DNA of 49,571 nt from Ilumatobacter sp. (GCF_030065885.1 NZ_JASJCS010000034.1:1-49571), one strand, 5' to 3'; positions 1-11,723 are shown, counted from the first letter of the stretch. Notes: a model not told the origin generated them from the letters alone. Numbers and translations: made by a program.

Positions 1-643
1 GGATCCCGAGCTCGTCGGCAACCTCGAGCACAGCACGGCGGGTGACCGACGCGAGGATGCCGAGCCCGAGCTCGGGGGTCTCGAACACGCCGTCGGTGAC
101 CCAGGCGATCGTGTTCGTCGGGCCCTCCAACACCGTGCCGCTGCGTCCGATCAGCAGCGCGTCGCCGTAGCCCTCCTCGATCGCTCGGCGCCGGGCGGCG
201 ATGTTCGGGCCGTAGGAGATCGTCTTGGCACCGGTCAGCTCGGAGACCTCGCCGTCCGGGTGCCACGGTGCATCGACCGGGAGCAGCGTGATGGTCGCCG
301 GCACCTCCGGGAGCGGCTCGGCGAACACGATGAAGCTCGCATCGGTGCCGGCTGCGTCGAGGCCGCCGGTCATCACGACGCGCACCGTGCTGTCGCCGAC
401 CGAGGCCCGGTCCGACACCCACCGCTCCATGTCGTTGCGATCGGGGAGCGTGATGCCGAGCGCGGCGGCCGATCGCTCGAGCCGATCGAGGTGCTCGCGC
501 TGGCGGAACGCAACGCCGGCGTACGAGCGGAGTGCCTCGAAGCAGCCGAAGCCTCGCAGGAGTGCGAGATCGAAGACCGAGATGGTCGCACTCGCCGGAT
601 CGGTCGGTCGTCCGTCGACGAGGACGTCGCCGAGCACCCTCAT
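1..643 (-). CDS. Class IV aminotransferase (BCAT / aminodeoxychorismate lyase fold), 3' truncated by window edge
   Basis: PLP-dependent class IV aminotransferase family. The reading frame runs leftwards from the ATG at 643 without a stop to the window edge, giving about 214 residues. The N-terminal part has the usual small-domain start (MRVLGDVLVDG, then FDLALLRGFGCFEALRSY). The segment GAKTISYGPNIAARRRA carries the expected catalytic lysine just before the SYGPN stretch. It is followed by GDALLIGRSGTVLEGPTNTI, the typical glycine/glutamate cofactor-phosphate region. Branched-chain aminotransferase, D-amino-acid transaminase and 4-amino-4-deoxychorismate lyase share this fold. The size and pattern look closest to the PabC-like group, but I cannot choose the substrate. 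It is divergent from the gene at 831. Confidence 0.8.
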   Translation of the reverse strand, partial: MRVLGDVLVDGRPTDPASATISVFDLALLRGFGCFEALRSYAGVAFRQREHLDRLERSAAALGITLPDRNDMERWVSDRASVGDSTVRVVMTGGLDAAGTDASFIVFAEPLPEVPATITLLPVDAPWHPDGEVSELTGAKTISYGPNIAARRRAIEEGYGDALLIGRSGTVLEGPTNTIAWVTDGVFETPELGLGILASVTRRAVLEVADELGI

Positions 644-830
644 GGCGACGCGGTGTCGACGCTCGTGGCGTGGTTCATCGGTTCGATCGTACGTGGCGAC
701 GTCGCATCGCGTCCGGGTACGGGCCGCGGAATATCCGTGGCGTAGGCATTCGGGGCTGGGATACCGTCGCGGTGCTGATCGGCGCGGGTGTCCGGCGGGT
801 GCTTGCACCACGGGTTGACGGGGGTTCCTG

Positions 831-1853
831 ATGCGGCATCATGTTCAGCGAGGCGGGAAGCGACGGACGGCTGCAGCTCGAGTTGCGTCGATGGCGGCAC
901 TGGCGGCGGCGTGCTCGCTCGTGCTGAGCGGGTGCTTCTTCCGTTCGATCGTCGGCTTCGTCGACGAGCGCGGCGGCGTCTCCCTGAGCGGTAACGTCCA
1001 GGCCGGGTTCTGCGACTTCGGCACCGCGATCCCCGAGTTCTTCGGCTGCACCTACACGATCCGCGACGAGGACGGCCGGGTGATCGAGATCATCAGCTCG
1101 TTCGAGCTGGTCACCGAGAGCGGGTTCCTCGGGTTGCTCATCGATCCGCTCGTCCTCCAGGTGCCCGCCGACGCGACCAACGTCGTCGCCGTGTACAACA
1201 ACGCCGGCAGCGATGAGCCCCTGGTCGTCACCGAGACCACGTCGTTCGCGGTGACGCCGGGCGTGACGGTGCAGTCGGAGGCGGGCACGAAGCTCCTGAT
1301 CCTCGAGTTGCCGGACGCCGTCGTCGCGGCGCTGCCCCCGGGAACCACCGACTTCGACTTCAGCCTCGAGTTCGACGTCGCCGACCCGGTCGACCTGCGC
1401 GTGAAGCCCATGCTCACCGCCCGTGTGGACGACGGGGGGATGAGCTACTACGTGCCGGTGTTCCCGTGCGTCACCGACTTCGCCCAGGTGCCCGAGGTCC
1501 AGATCCCGATCGGCAGCTTCTTCGGCGACCTGCGGCCGCAGCTGTACGGGATCCCCGACGCGCAGCAGCTGGCATGCGATCAGGTCACCTACGACTTCAC
1601 CGAGGGAATGACGCCGACCACGACGACCTCGACATCGACCACGACCACGTCGACGACCACCATCACGGTGCCGGCGACGACCGCGGCGCCGACGACCAGC
1701 CAGGTGGCTGCGGTGCCGACGACCGTCGGGACGCCGGTCTCGGTGCTCCCCGAGACCGGGTCGTCGACGACCGAGCAGTCGCTGATCGCCGCACTCGTCG
1801 TGCTGGCGGGCATCGCACTCGTGGTCGTGACCCGTCGCCGCGTCGTCGGCTGA
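831..1853 (+). CDS. Surface protein with lipobox and C-terminal LPETG sorting signal
   Basis: 340-residue exported protein of unknown function. The N-terminus has a basic stretch, a hydrophobic segment and a lipobox ending LSGC (Cys35), so it could be lipidated. The folded region (about 40-265) is rich in beta-type sequence and resembles no family I recognise. Residues about 266-305 form a threonine/serine-rich linker of the sort that spans cell wall. The tail is a textbook sortase signal: LPETG at 306-310, a hydrophobic segment at about 318-333, then TRRR. Having both signals is odd, because a sortase substrate would normally be cleaved by signal peptidase I; either one may be vestigial. GGGG at 821-824 fits a ribosome binding site for the ATG at 831. 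Confidence 0.75.
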   Translation: MRHHVQRGGKRRTAAARVASMAALAAACSLVLSGCFFRSIVGFVDERGGVSLSGNVQAGFCDFGTAIPEFFGCTYTIRDEDGRVIEIISSFELVTESGFLGLLIDPLVLQVPADATNVVAVYNNAGSDEPLVVTETTSFAVTPGVTVQSEAGTKLLILELPDAVVAALPPGTTDFDFSLEFDVADPVDLRVKPMLTARVDDGGMSYYVPVFPCVTDFAQVPEVQIPIGSFFGDLRPQLYGIPDAQQLACDQVTYDFTEGMTPTTTTSTSTTTTSTTTITVPATTAAPTTSQVAAVPTTVGTPVSVLPETGSSTTEQSLIAALVVLAGIALVVVTRRRVVG

Positions 1854-1897
1854 CGAGCCGGCGGACCGTCCAAACCCCGTCACACCCCTCCGTCACC

Positions 1898-2578
1898 ATG
1901 GGCGGCATGCTGTTTCAGTCTCGTTGTGCAGGGTGTGGCCGGTCCGGCGGGGTGCTGTGTCGCACGTGCCGGTTCGCGTTGGCGGCGCCGCCGGCGCTGC
2001 CGACCACGAGCGACGTCGTCGCTGCGGTGCCGTTCGTCGGCCGTGCCCGCGACGTGCTGCTCGGCTTCAAGTACGGCAACCGGCGCCAGCTGGCTCACCA
2101 CCTCGCCGGCCTGGTGGTGAACCGGCTGCTCGCCGCCGGGGTCGGGCCTGCCGACGTCGACGTCGTGACGTGGGCGCCGACCAGCCGGCGCCGGCGGCAC
2201 GAGCGGGGGTTCGACCAGGCCGAGCTCGTCGCTCGTCGTGTCGCGGCCCAGTTGGGTCTGCCCTGCGGGCGGCTGCTCGAGCGCGACGGGCGCAGCGGCG
2301 CGCAGACCGGGCTCGACCGTGCGGCACGGCTGCACGGGCCGATCTTCAGGGCGAGCCCGGCCGTCGCCGGGCGGCGCGTGCTTGTCGTCGACGACGTGGT
2401 CACCACCGGTTCGACGTTGCGCTCCGCCGGCGCTGCACTGCGCCGGGCCGGTGCCGCGGCGGTGCGACGGGCCGCGGTCGCGACGACACCGGCGCTCGCG
2501 GCGAGCTCGCCCAGCACTCGCCCGCGCCCACGGCCCACGGCGTCCCGAACGGTCGTCCAGGGGCCGTGGGCAGCGTGA
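1898..2578 (+). CDS. comF: ComF family phosphoribosyltransferase-like protein
   Basis: About 226 residues. The N-terminus holds a zinc-finger-like CAGC...CRTC pair, typical of ComF/GntX proteins. The C-terminal half has the type I phosphoribosyltransferase PRPP loop VLVVDDVVTTGSTL. The stretch RRRRHERGFDQAELVA is also characteristic of ComF. The family is linked to DNA uptake in competent bacteria and is widespread in non-competent ones, where its role is unclear. Start is ATG 1898 (MGGM) or ATG 1907; neither has a strong ribosome binding site. In many actinobacteria comF is followed by a ribosome hibernation factor gene and then secA. Here secA follows directly after a 338-bp gap. Confidence 0.85.
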   Translation: MGGMLFQSRCAGCGRSGGVLCRTCRFALAAPPALPTTSDVVAAVPFVGRARDVLLGFKYGNRRQLAHHLAGLVVNRLLAAGVGPADVDVVTWAPTSRRRRHERGFDQAELVARRVAAQLGLPCGRLLERDGRSGAQTGLDRAARLHGPIFRASPAVAGRRVLVVDDVVTTGSTLRSAGAALRRAGAAAVRRAAVATTPALAASSPSTRPRPRPTASRTVVQGPWAA

Positions 2579-2916
2579 TCCACCGCCTGTGATGGCTCGG
2601 CGTCATGTGGTGATCTCGAACAGCCGTGTGGTGCCGCTGACCTCGAACGACACGCCGCAGCCCCGCGGCCCGATCCCATTCCTGATGCTCATGGCGGGCA
2701 AGCCCACCACGACCAGATGTCGCGCACCGAGCCGGTATGTGTCGTGCCGCTGAGCCTCGGGTGATGCTCCAGTGGTCGTCGCGCGAACGCAGGGTGGCGG
2801 TGCGGCTGCGGCGCGTCGGAATCGGCGACGTGTCGGCGAACCGACCACGACTCGGCGGCGTTGCGACCGGCGGCCGCGGACCAGCGCCTCCCGCCCCCGG
2901 TAGGCTGGGCAGCCGC
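2579..2916. other. Intergenic region between comF and secA, no supported gene
   Basis: 338 bp without a gene I can defend. Two short overlapping open frames are both GC3-rich: about 53 codons on the plus strand (2592-2753), and the last 40 or so codons of a minus-strand frame ending at 2603. The minus-strand peptide ends in GVSFEVSGTTRLFEITT, which looks protein-like, but its upstream half does not. The hibernation promotion factor often found here is absent. The right end holds the secA promoter. Confidence 0.5.
2901..2906 (+). promoter_or_regulatory. Candidate -10 box TAGGCT of a near-leaderless secA promoter
   Basis: TAGGCT lies 10 nt before the secA ATG, so transcription would begin only a few bases before the start codon. 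No Shine-Dalgarno sequence is visible. The same arrangement recurs at several other genes in this window. Confidence 0.45.
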
Positions 2917-5724
<2,808 letters not shown>

Positions 5725-5894
5725 TGTCCGGGCCGCGCCGACCGGCCGAGCCGGTTCGGCTCCGCCTGCCGAGCTCGCCGCCTCCGCTGCGCCGGCGCTG
5801 CGAGCCCTCCGGGCTCGGCCCGCTTCGGCGCTCGCCCGCACGCACGACCGGTCTCGGGCGAACCGTGGTGCCCGTCGGTCAGTAGGGGATTGCC

Positions 5895-7004
5895 GTGCGC
5901 GATTTCACCGATGACCTGCGCGAGCTGCGCCGCCGCCTCGACGAGGCTGCCGGCTACCTGAGGATCGACGAGGGTCGCGACCGCGTCGTCGAGCTCGAGG
6001 CCGAGATGCAACGGCCCGACCTCTGGGACGACGCCGAGCTCGCCAAGCGGGTCAACACCGAGTACGCGAACGTGAAGGACGACCTCGATCACTACGACGG
6101 GCTGTCGGGCCAGTTCGACGACGCCGAGGTGCTCCACGAGCTGGCGCGCGAAGAGGGCGACGAGTCGCAAGAAGCCGACATCGCCGAGCAGGTCGCGTCG
6201 ATCTCCCACGCGCTCGACCAGCTCGAGCTGCGCAGCCTGTTCACGGGTGAGCACGACGACGCGCCGTGCATCGTCCAGATCAACGCGAAGGACGGCGGCG
6301 TCGACGCCCAGGACTTCGCCGAGATGCTGTTGCGGATGTACGCGCGCTGGGCGGAGAACCGGGGCTTCGACATCACGTTGAACTACGCGTCCGAGGGCGT
6401 CGAGGCGGGCATCAACTCGTGCGAGTTCACGCTGAAGGGCCGGTACGCCTACGGGCTGATGACCGGCGAGCGGGGCACGCACCGGCTCGTGCGCATCAGC
6501 CCCTTCGACAACCAGGGCCGCCGCCAGACGAGCTTCGCCGCCGTGCAGGTGTGGCCCGAGCTCGACGCGCCGGACGTCGACGTCAACGAGGCCGACATCC
6601 GGATGGAGGTCTTCCGGGCGTCGGGCGCCGGTGGTCAGCACGTCAACAAGACGTCGTCGGCCGTGCGGTTGATCCACGAACCGACCGGCATGGTCGCCAG
6701 CTCTCAGGAGGAGCGCAGCCAGCTGCAGAACCGTGAGCGGGCGATGACCCGGCTGAAGTCGCTGATCGCGGCCAAGATCGAGGAGGAGCACCAGGCCGAG
6801 CTCGACGCGATCGGCGGCAAGCAGGCCCAGGTGGGGTGGGGCAGCCAGATCCGTTCCTATGTGATGCAGCCGTACCAGATGGTGAAGGACCTCCGCACCG
6901 AGATCGAGACCGCCAACGTCGACGGCGTGCTGAGCGGCGAGCTCGACCAGTTCATGGAGGGCTTCCTCCGCTGGCGCCGAGCCGAAGCGGCCGCGGACGC
7001 TTGA
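5895..7004 (+). CDS. prfB: Peptide chain release factor 2
   Basis: 369 residues. Recognises UGA and UAA stop codons and triggers peptide release on the ribosome. It contains the SPF codon-recognition tripeptide (RISPFDNQGRR) and the catalytic GGQ loop (SGAGGQHVNKTSSAVRL). The N-terminal part is the usual charged helical domain. The start is the GTG at 5895, with AGGGG about 8 bases upstream. No in-frame UGA or programmed +1 frameshift is present near codon 25, as in many high-GC actinobacteria. It is convergent with the M23 gene, and a strong hairpin separates them. RF2 also matters for the selenocysteine UGA discussed at 33082, because it competes at that codon. Confidence 0.97.
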   Translation: MRDFTDDLRELRRRLDEAAGYLRIDEGRDRVVELEAEMQRPDLWDDAELAKRVNTEYANVKDDLDHYDGLSGQFDDAEVLHELAREEGDESQEADIAEQVASISHALDQLELRSLFTGEHDDAPCIVQINAKDGGVDAQDFAEMLLRMYARWAENRGFDITLNYASEGVEAGINSCEFTLKGRYAYGLMTGERGTHRLVRISPFDNQGRRQTSFAAVQVWPELDAPDVDVNEADIRMEVFRASGAGGQHVNKTSSAVRLIHEPTGMVASSQEERSQLQNRERAMTRLKSLIAAKIEEEHQAELDAIGGKQAQVGWGSQIRSYVMQPYQMVKDLRTEIETANVDGVLSGELDQFMEGFLRWRRAEAAADA

Positions 7005-7016
7005 CGATCCGACCTC

Positions 7017-7062
7017 GGACCCGTCCGCCGCCCACACGGTCTGCGGGCGGCGGGGCGGGTCC
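7017..7062. terminator. Bidirectional hairpin terminator between prfB and the M23 gene
   Basis: GGACCCGTCCGCCGCCC pairs with GGGCGGCGGGGCGGGTCC across an 11-nt loop, with a small bulge. It sits between convergent stop codons. There is no U-tract, which is usual for high-GC actinobacteria. Confidence 0.7.
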
Positions 7063-7072
7063 GGTCGGTGGG

Positions 7073-8626
7073 TCAGCCGTAGCGTCGGACCGGCACGTAG
7101 CGCCACTCGCTGTCGACCGTCGACGACGGTGTCGACGCTGACGGCGATGCCTGGACCGAGCCGGGCTGGATGGGTTCGATCGGTTGCGATGGCGGCTCGT
7201 AGGTGTACCCACCGCCGATGACCGGCGCGACGACCACCGGATCCTCGGCGAGCGGATCGGGCACGGCGTCGCACCTCGCCGGCTCGGGTGCGCTCGACGG
7301 TGGCGGCGGCGAGCCGAACACGATGTCGTCGACAGGCTCGGGCGTCGTCTCCCAGCCGCAGCTGTTCGGGTGCACGAGGGTCTGCTCGTCGAGCGCGGCC
7401 GCCTCGAGCCATGAGACCCACTCCCAGCCGGCGGCGTCGCCGGCGGGATCGATCGTCGGGTCGTAGCCGTCGGCCGTGCGTGCATAAACATCGTGGAAGT
7501 TGAGCGGCAGCCCGCGGACCCGGTGGCTCGGCACGTCGTGGCCGCCGTCCTGGACGTGGATGTGCAGGTGCGGTTCGTGGGCGCCGCTGCTGCCGGCGTA
7601 GCCGAGGAACTGGCCTTCTTCGACCTCGACCGGCACGTGGTCAGCGACGGCGCCGCTACCGGGCGTCTCGACCGGGCAGAGCTCGGCCGGGATGGAGAGC
7701 TCCTGGAGGTGCCCGTAGGCGGCGTAGTCACCGTTGTCGTGCACGATGCCGAGCACGTTCGACGCGGTCTCGTCGCCCTTGGGCGGGTCCTGATCGGGGA
7801 GCGATCGACGGCACTTCACGATGACGCCATCGGCCATCGAGAACACCGGCTGCCCGAAGATCAGGAAGTGCTCGTCGAGGCTGCCGGGATCCTCGTGCTG
7901 CCAGCCCTCCTCCGTGAGGCGGGTCCAACGTCCCAGATCCTCGTCCCAACGAACCACGTCGAGGTCGTAGGCGTAGCGCTGCGACCGGCTGTGGCTGTGG
8001 AAGCCGAACGGCGACCAGAACGCGCCGGATGGCAGGTACTCGGCCCGAGCGGGGAAGCGATAGCCGCCCGTCGCCGTCGGATTGTCGCCGACCTGCAGGT
8101 CGTAGCTCGCCTGCGCGGGATACGGCGCGGAGGCGGGCGCGTAGACGTTGACGGTGAACATTGACGGCGGTGTCCCGTCGCCGGTCACGTCGTGCACGTT
8201 GAACGTGTAGGTCTCATCCGGCTCGACGAGCTGCGCCGGCACACCCGAGACGTTCAGTGCGCTCACGTCGGTCGTGATGCCGAGCGCCGTCACGGTGACC
8301 GGCTCGTCGCCGGTGTTGCGAACCCGCACGTCGAGGCGCAACCACCACCCGGGCGGCTCGAACGCGTCGTCGGCGAGCGTCTCCGCGAGCAACACGGTGC
8401 CCTGTGTGGTCAGATCCGCAAAGCTCGTGTCGGACTCGACGTGGATGACCTCGATGGTCGGCGTTTCACCGACCGCGATCACGCCTCGATCCGGCGGATC
8501 CGGCCGCTTGCCGGTCGTGATGTCGCCGGGAGGCGGCTGTGGCGAGTCGGCGCGCACGTGGCCGAGCGATGGCACGAGCGCCGCAGCGGCTGCCGTGGCG
8601 ATGGCGAGATGACGTCGATGGAACAT
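7073..8626 (-). CDS. Secreted M23-family (LytM-like) metallopeptidase
   Basis: 517 residues starting at ATG 8626 with GGAGG upstream. A signal peptide is clear: basic MFHRRH, alanine-rich core, probable cleavage near residue 25. An N-terminal region of about 200 residues resembles a beta-sandwich (RVRNTGDEPVTVTALGI). The peptidase domain follows, with the metal-binding His/Asp region HSRSQRYAYDLD, the GQPVFSMADG turn, NVLGIVHDNGDYAAYGHL and the final HLHIH. The C-terminal 100 residues are Pro/Ser-rich. M23 enzymes cut peptidoglycan cross-links, though the long insertion between the first motif and the ADG turn is unusual. It lies head to head with ftsE, and FtsEX is known to activate M23 hydrolases, so a functional link is plausible but unproven. 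There is no coiled coil of the EnvC type. Confidence 0.8.
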   Translation of the reverse strand: MFHRRHLAIATAAAAALVPSLGHVRADSPQPPPGDITTGKRPDPPDRGVIAVGETPTIEVIHVESDTSFADLTTQGTVLLAETLADDAFEPPGWWLRLDVRVRNTGDEPVTVTALGITTDVSALNVSGVPAQLVEPDETYTFNVHDVTGDGTPPSMFTVNVYAPASAPYPAQASYDLQVGDNPTATGGYRFPARAEYLPSGAFWSPFGFHSHSRSQRYAYDLDVVRWDEDLGRWTRLTEEGWQHEDPGSLDEHFLIFGQPVFSMADGVIVKCRRSLPDQDPPKGDETASNVLGIVHDNGDYAAYGHLQELSIPAELCPVETPGSGAVADHVPVEVEEGQFLGYAGSSGAHEPHLHIHVQDGGHDVPSHRVRGLPLNFHDVYARTADGYDPTIDPAGDAAGWEWVSWLEAAALDEQTLVHPNSCGWETTPEPVDDIVFGSPPPPSSAPEPARCDAVPDPLAEDPVVVAPVIGGGYTYEPPSQPIEPIQPGSVQASPSASTPSSTVDSEWRYVPVRRYG

Positions 8627-8780
8627 GATGGGACCTCCAGTGGTGTGTGACACCTGTCCAGAGCCCGTTCCGGCCGCGATCTCGCGCTTCCGCGCGTGGT
8701 CCAAGGGTGCCGTTCGATGACGGTCGCGTGACGATACGCTCGGGTCGGCCCTCCGTCGGGAGTGCGGCCAGGTTCCCCTC

Positions 8781-9458
8781 ATGATCCGTCTCGAGAACGT
8801 CACCAAGAGCTACTCCGCGGAGGTCGTCGCGTTGCGCGACGCCAGCTTCGACGTGGCCAAGGGCGAGTTCGTCTTCCTCGTCGGCCCGTCGGGGTCGGGC
8901 AAGAGCACGATGCTGCGCCTGCTCAACCGTCAGGAGCGCCCCGAGCGGGGCGCCGTCTGGGTCGCCGGCCGCAACATCATCGACATGCCGCCGTCGCGGG
9001 TCCCCCATCTGCGCCGCAACATCGGCAACATCTTCCAGGACTACAAGCTGCTGTCCAACAAGACGGTCTTCGAGAACGTCGCGTTCGCGCAGGAGGTCAT
9101 CGGCAAGCCGAAGCACGTCATCCGTCAGCAGGTGCCGGCGGTCCTCGACCTCGTCGGCCTGGCCGGCAAGGAGGACCGCTTCCCGCATCAGCTCTCGGGC
9201 GGCGAGCAGCAGCGCGTGTCGATCGCACGTGCGTTCGTCAACCGTCCGCTGATCCTGATCGCCGACGAGCCGACCGGCAACCTCGACCCCGGCACCGGCG
9301 AGGGCATCATGCGGCTGCTCGACCGGATCAACAAGACCGGCACCACCGTGGTGATGGCCACCCACGACCAGCGCATCGTCAACACCATGCGCAAGCGCGT
9401 CATCCAGCTCGATCGCGGCGTCATCGTCCGCGACCAGGCCCGCGGCGTGTACGAGTGA
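8781..9458 (+). CDS. ftsE: Cell division ABC transporter ATP-binding protein FtsE
   Basis: 225 residues, the usual length. FtsE is the cytoplasmic ATPase of the FtsEX complex, which couples the division ring to peptidoglycan hydrolases. Walker A GPSGSGKS is at about 35-42, the Q-loop NIFQDYKLL is FtsE-specific, the signature LSGGEQQR is at about 138-145, and Walker B LILIADEPTGNLDP is at about 157-170. The start ATG 8781 begins MIRLENVTKSY, matching the family. A candidate -10 (TACGCT, 8734-8739) lies about 41 bp upstream in the divergent spacer. ftsX follows after 21 bp, so the two form an operon. Confidence 0.96.
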   Translation: MIRLENVTKSYSAEVVALRDASFDVAKGEFVFLVGPSGSGKSTMLRLLNRQERPERGAVWVAGRNIIDMPPSRVPHLRRNIGNIFQDYKLLSNKTVFENVAFAQEVIGKPKHVIRQQVPAVLDLVGLAGKEDRFPHQLSGGEQQRVSIARAFVNRPLILIADEPTGNLDPGTGEGIMRLLDRINKTGTTVVMATHDQRIVNTMRKRVIQLDRGVIVRDQARGVYE

Positions 9459-9479
9459 CGCTCTGATGGTCGCACGCTG

Positions 9480-10385
9480 ATGTTCTCGCGCCTCGCCTAC
9501 ACGCTTCGAGAGACGTTCGCCGGGTTCCAGCGCAACGTCACGCTCACGGTCGCCGCCATCATCACCTCGGCCGTCTCGCTCCTGATCTTCGGCCTCACGC
9601 TGCTGATCCAGCACGGCTTCGACAACCTGCTCGAGCGTTGGGAGGGCGGTGTCGAGATGATCGTCTTCGTCAGCCCCGGCACGCAGCCCGACGGGCTGCA
9701 GTTCATCGAGGACCAGCTCACCGAGCAGATCGGCACGACGATCGAACGGTTCGAGTACTGCGACGTGGAGTGCTCGCTGGCCGACGCCGACATCGTGCTC
9801 GCCGGCGACCCGACGACCCGCGAGCTGCTCGACGAGTCCAACATCCCGACCCTGTACAAGGTCGTGCCCACCGACTCGACAGAGGTGGCGTTCCTGCGGG
9901 GACTCAAGCAGGAGTACCAGACGTTCCCGAGCGTGCTCACCGTGACGTTGGCCGAGGACCAGCTCGATCTGATCAGCCGGCTCCAGAGCTTCGTCAGCAC
10001 GTACACGACCGCGCTGTGGATCGCCCTGATGCTGGCCTCCGGGCTGCTGATCTGGAACACGATCCGCACCGCGATGTTCGCCCGCCGACGCGAGATCGAG
10101 GTGATGAAGCTGGTCGGCGCCACCGACTGGTTCATCCGGATCCCGTTCATGCTCGAAGGGCTGATCCAGGGGTTGCTGGGCGGCACCGCTGCGGTCGGCG
10201 CGATGCTGTTCATCAACTGGCGATGGTCCGAGGGTGTGAAGGACTTCCCCGACGAATCGGGCATGACGGCGCTCGTCGTGGTCGACGGGTACCAGTGGAC
10301 CGTCGCACTCGTGATCCTCGCGTTCGGCGCGCTGGTCGGGATGATCGGCTCGGGTATCGCCGCCTCCCGCTTCTTGGACGTCTGA
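9480..10385 (+). CDS. ftsX: Cell division permease-like protein FtsX
   Basis: 301 residues. Membrane partner of FtsE; its extracellular loop recruits and activates a cell-wall hydrolase. Four membrane segments are seen at about 21-43, 177-196, 221-246 and 272-294, with a large extracellular domain between the first two. That domain has a Cys pair (Cys94, Cys98) that could form a disulphide, as in mycobacterial FtsX. The cytoplasmic hallmark EVMKLVGATDWFIRIPFMLEG-type sequence lies at about 207-227. In many actinobacteria smpB comes next; here a 226-bp spacer leads to an unrelated crotonase. Confidence 0.95.
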   Translation: MFSRLAYTLRETFAGFQRNVTLTVAAIITSAVSLLIFGLTLLIQHGFDNLLERWEGGVEMIVFVSPGTQPDGLQFIEDQLTEQIGTTIERFEYCDVECSLADADIVLAGDPTTRELLDESNIPTLYKVVPTDSTEVAFLRGLKQEYQTFPSVLTVTLAEDQLDLISRLQSFVSTYTTALWIALMLASGLLIWNTIRTAMFARRREIEVMKLVGATDWFIRIPFMLEGLIQGLLGGTAAVGAMLFINWRWSEGVKDFPDESGMTALVVVDGYQWTVALVILAFGALVGMIGSGIAASRFLDV

Positions 10386-10599
10386 GCCGGGCCGATCGTC
10401 GCCGTGGCTGCGTTCCGTCTCGCCGCTCGCTGAGCAAACTCAGCTCGGGCTCGTCGCGCCTCGCCACGACGACGATCGGCTCCGGCTCAGGGGCAAAGGA
10501 TGCGTCCGTGGTGGCATGGTCCGTTGGGCGGGTCTGCGGCTGGCGTGGGCCGTGCACCGTGTTGCGAGTGCAGTTTGGGCGGGCGCCTCGAGGCGGGGG

Positions 10600-10605
10600 T
10601 ACGTT
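10600..10605 (+). promoter_or_regulatory. Candidate -10 box TACGTT, leaderless crotonase gene
   Basis: TACGTT ends 6 nt before the ATG at 10612, so the transcript would start at or next to the start codon. No ribosome binding site is visible. Confidence 0.4.
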
Positions 10606-10611
10606 CGGCTC

Positions 10612-11475
10612 ATGGCTGAGTTCTCGCAGGTGTTGTACGAGGTGTCCGATCACATCGCCACGATCACGATGCATCGCCCCGACAAGATGAACGCGTTCAC
10701 GGGCACGATGATGCGCGAGATGATCGAGGCGTTCGACCTGGCCGACGCCGACGACGAGGTCAGGGCCGTGATCGTGACGGGCGACGGGAGGGCGTTCTGC
10801 GCCGGTGCCGATCTGTCGGCGGGCGGTGACACGTTCGCCCGCGGCGGCAGCGGTTTCGACACCGAGGCCGGCGTCCCTCGCGACGGCGGCGGCATGCTGG
10901 CGCTGCGGATCTTCGACTCGAAGAAGCCGGTCATCGGCGCGGTCAACGGTGCCGCCGTCGGTGTCGGCGTGACGATGACGTTGCCGATGGACATCAGGCT
11001 TGCGAGCACGGCTGCTCGGTTCGGGTTCGTGTTCGCCCGCCGTGGCATCGTTCCCGAAGCGGCCTCGAGCTGGTTCCTCCCGCGCGTGGTCGGGATCAGC
11101 CAGGCGCTGGAGTGGGCCTTCCGCGGGGACGTCTTCGACGCCCACGAAGCACTCGACGGCGGGCTGGTGAGAAGCGTTCACGAACCGACCGACCTGCTGC
11201 CCGCGGCTCGGGAGATCGCCACCGACATCGCTGCGCACGCCGCGCCGGTCTCGGTGGCGTTGACCCGCCAGATGATGTGGCGCATGCTCGGTGCCGACCA
11301 CCCGATGGCCGCGCACCGGGCCGACAGCCGGGCCATCGCGAGCCGGGGCCGGAGCGCCGACACGCGAGAAGGCGTCGAGAGCTTCCTCGACAAGCGCGTC
11401 GCGGTCTTCACCGATCTCGTCAGCGCCGATCTCCCCGACGTCTTCCCGAACTGGGTCGAACCCGAGTTCGAGTGA
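10612..11475 (+). CDS. Enoyl-CoA hydratase/isomerase (crotonase) family protein
   Basis: 287 residues. The crotonase fold is clear: HRPDKMNAFTGTMM near the N-terminus, the oxyanion-hole stretch GRAFCAGADLSAGGD, the second oxyanion loop NGAAVGVGVTMTLPMDIRLAS, and RRGIVPEAASSWFLPR with a catalytic-type Glu. It most likely hydrates an enoyl-CoA or acts on a related CoA thioester in fatty acid or amino acid breakdown, but crotonases vary too much to name a substrate. I chose ATG 10612 (MAEFSQVLY) over upstream in-frame starts because the upstream sequence is low-quality and a -10 box sits 6 nt before it. It appears to be a single-gene unit. Confidence 0.85.
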   Translation: MAEFSQVLYEVSDHIATITMHRPDKMNAFTGTMMREMIEAFDLADADDEVRAVIVTGDGRAFCAGADLSAGGDTFARGGSGFDTEAGVPRDGGGMLALRIFDSKKPVIGAVNGAAVGVGVTMTLPMDIRLASTAARFGFVFARRGIVPEAASSWFLPRVVGISQALEWAFRGDVFDAHEALDGGLVRSVHEPTDLLPAAREIATDIAAHAAPVSVALTRQMMWRMLGADHPMAAHRADSRAIASRGRSADTREGVESFLDKRVAVFTDLVSADLPDVFPNWVEPEFE

Positions 11476-11667
11476 CGTATCAACGGGGCGGCACCGACCG
11501 GCCGACCCGGATCGGCGCCGCCTGCCGTGCTCGCCGTCTCCACAACGGCGCCTCCGGCGCCGCCGCTTCGAAGCTCGCCCACCGCGAGTTGGTGGTGCCG
11601 GCATCGACCGGCCGGGGTGTGGCATGCGACACACCGGCGTTCAGGAATGTCTCAAGCTCTGCGCGGT

Positions 11668-11683
11668 TGTTACCGATAGCAAT
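11668..11683. promoter_or_regulatory. Imperfect 16-bp palindrome upstream of the small gene at 11724
   Basis: TTGTTACCGATAGCAA reads TTGnTAnCGnTAnCAA on both strands. It is AT-richer than its surroundings and lies about 40 bp before the small gene, so it may be an operator or include its promoter. No family is assigned. Confidence 0.3.
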
Positions 11684-11723
11684 CGTGAAGAGACGGCAAG
11701 GCGCCGTGAGACGGAGCACCACC

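Noticed and set aside
2592..2848. Small genes between comF and secA
   Set aside because: Two overlapping frames on opposite strands are equally weak, with no ribosome binding site and no recognisable family. Left as a gap.
5895..6000. Programmed frameshift in prfB
   Set aside because: The frame is continuous from the GTG start and has no early TGA with a shift-prone CTTTGA-like site.
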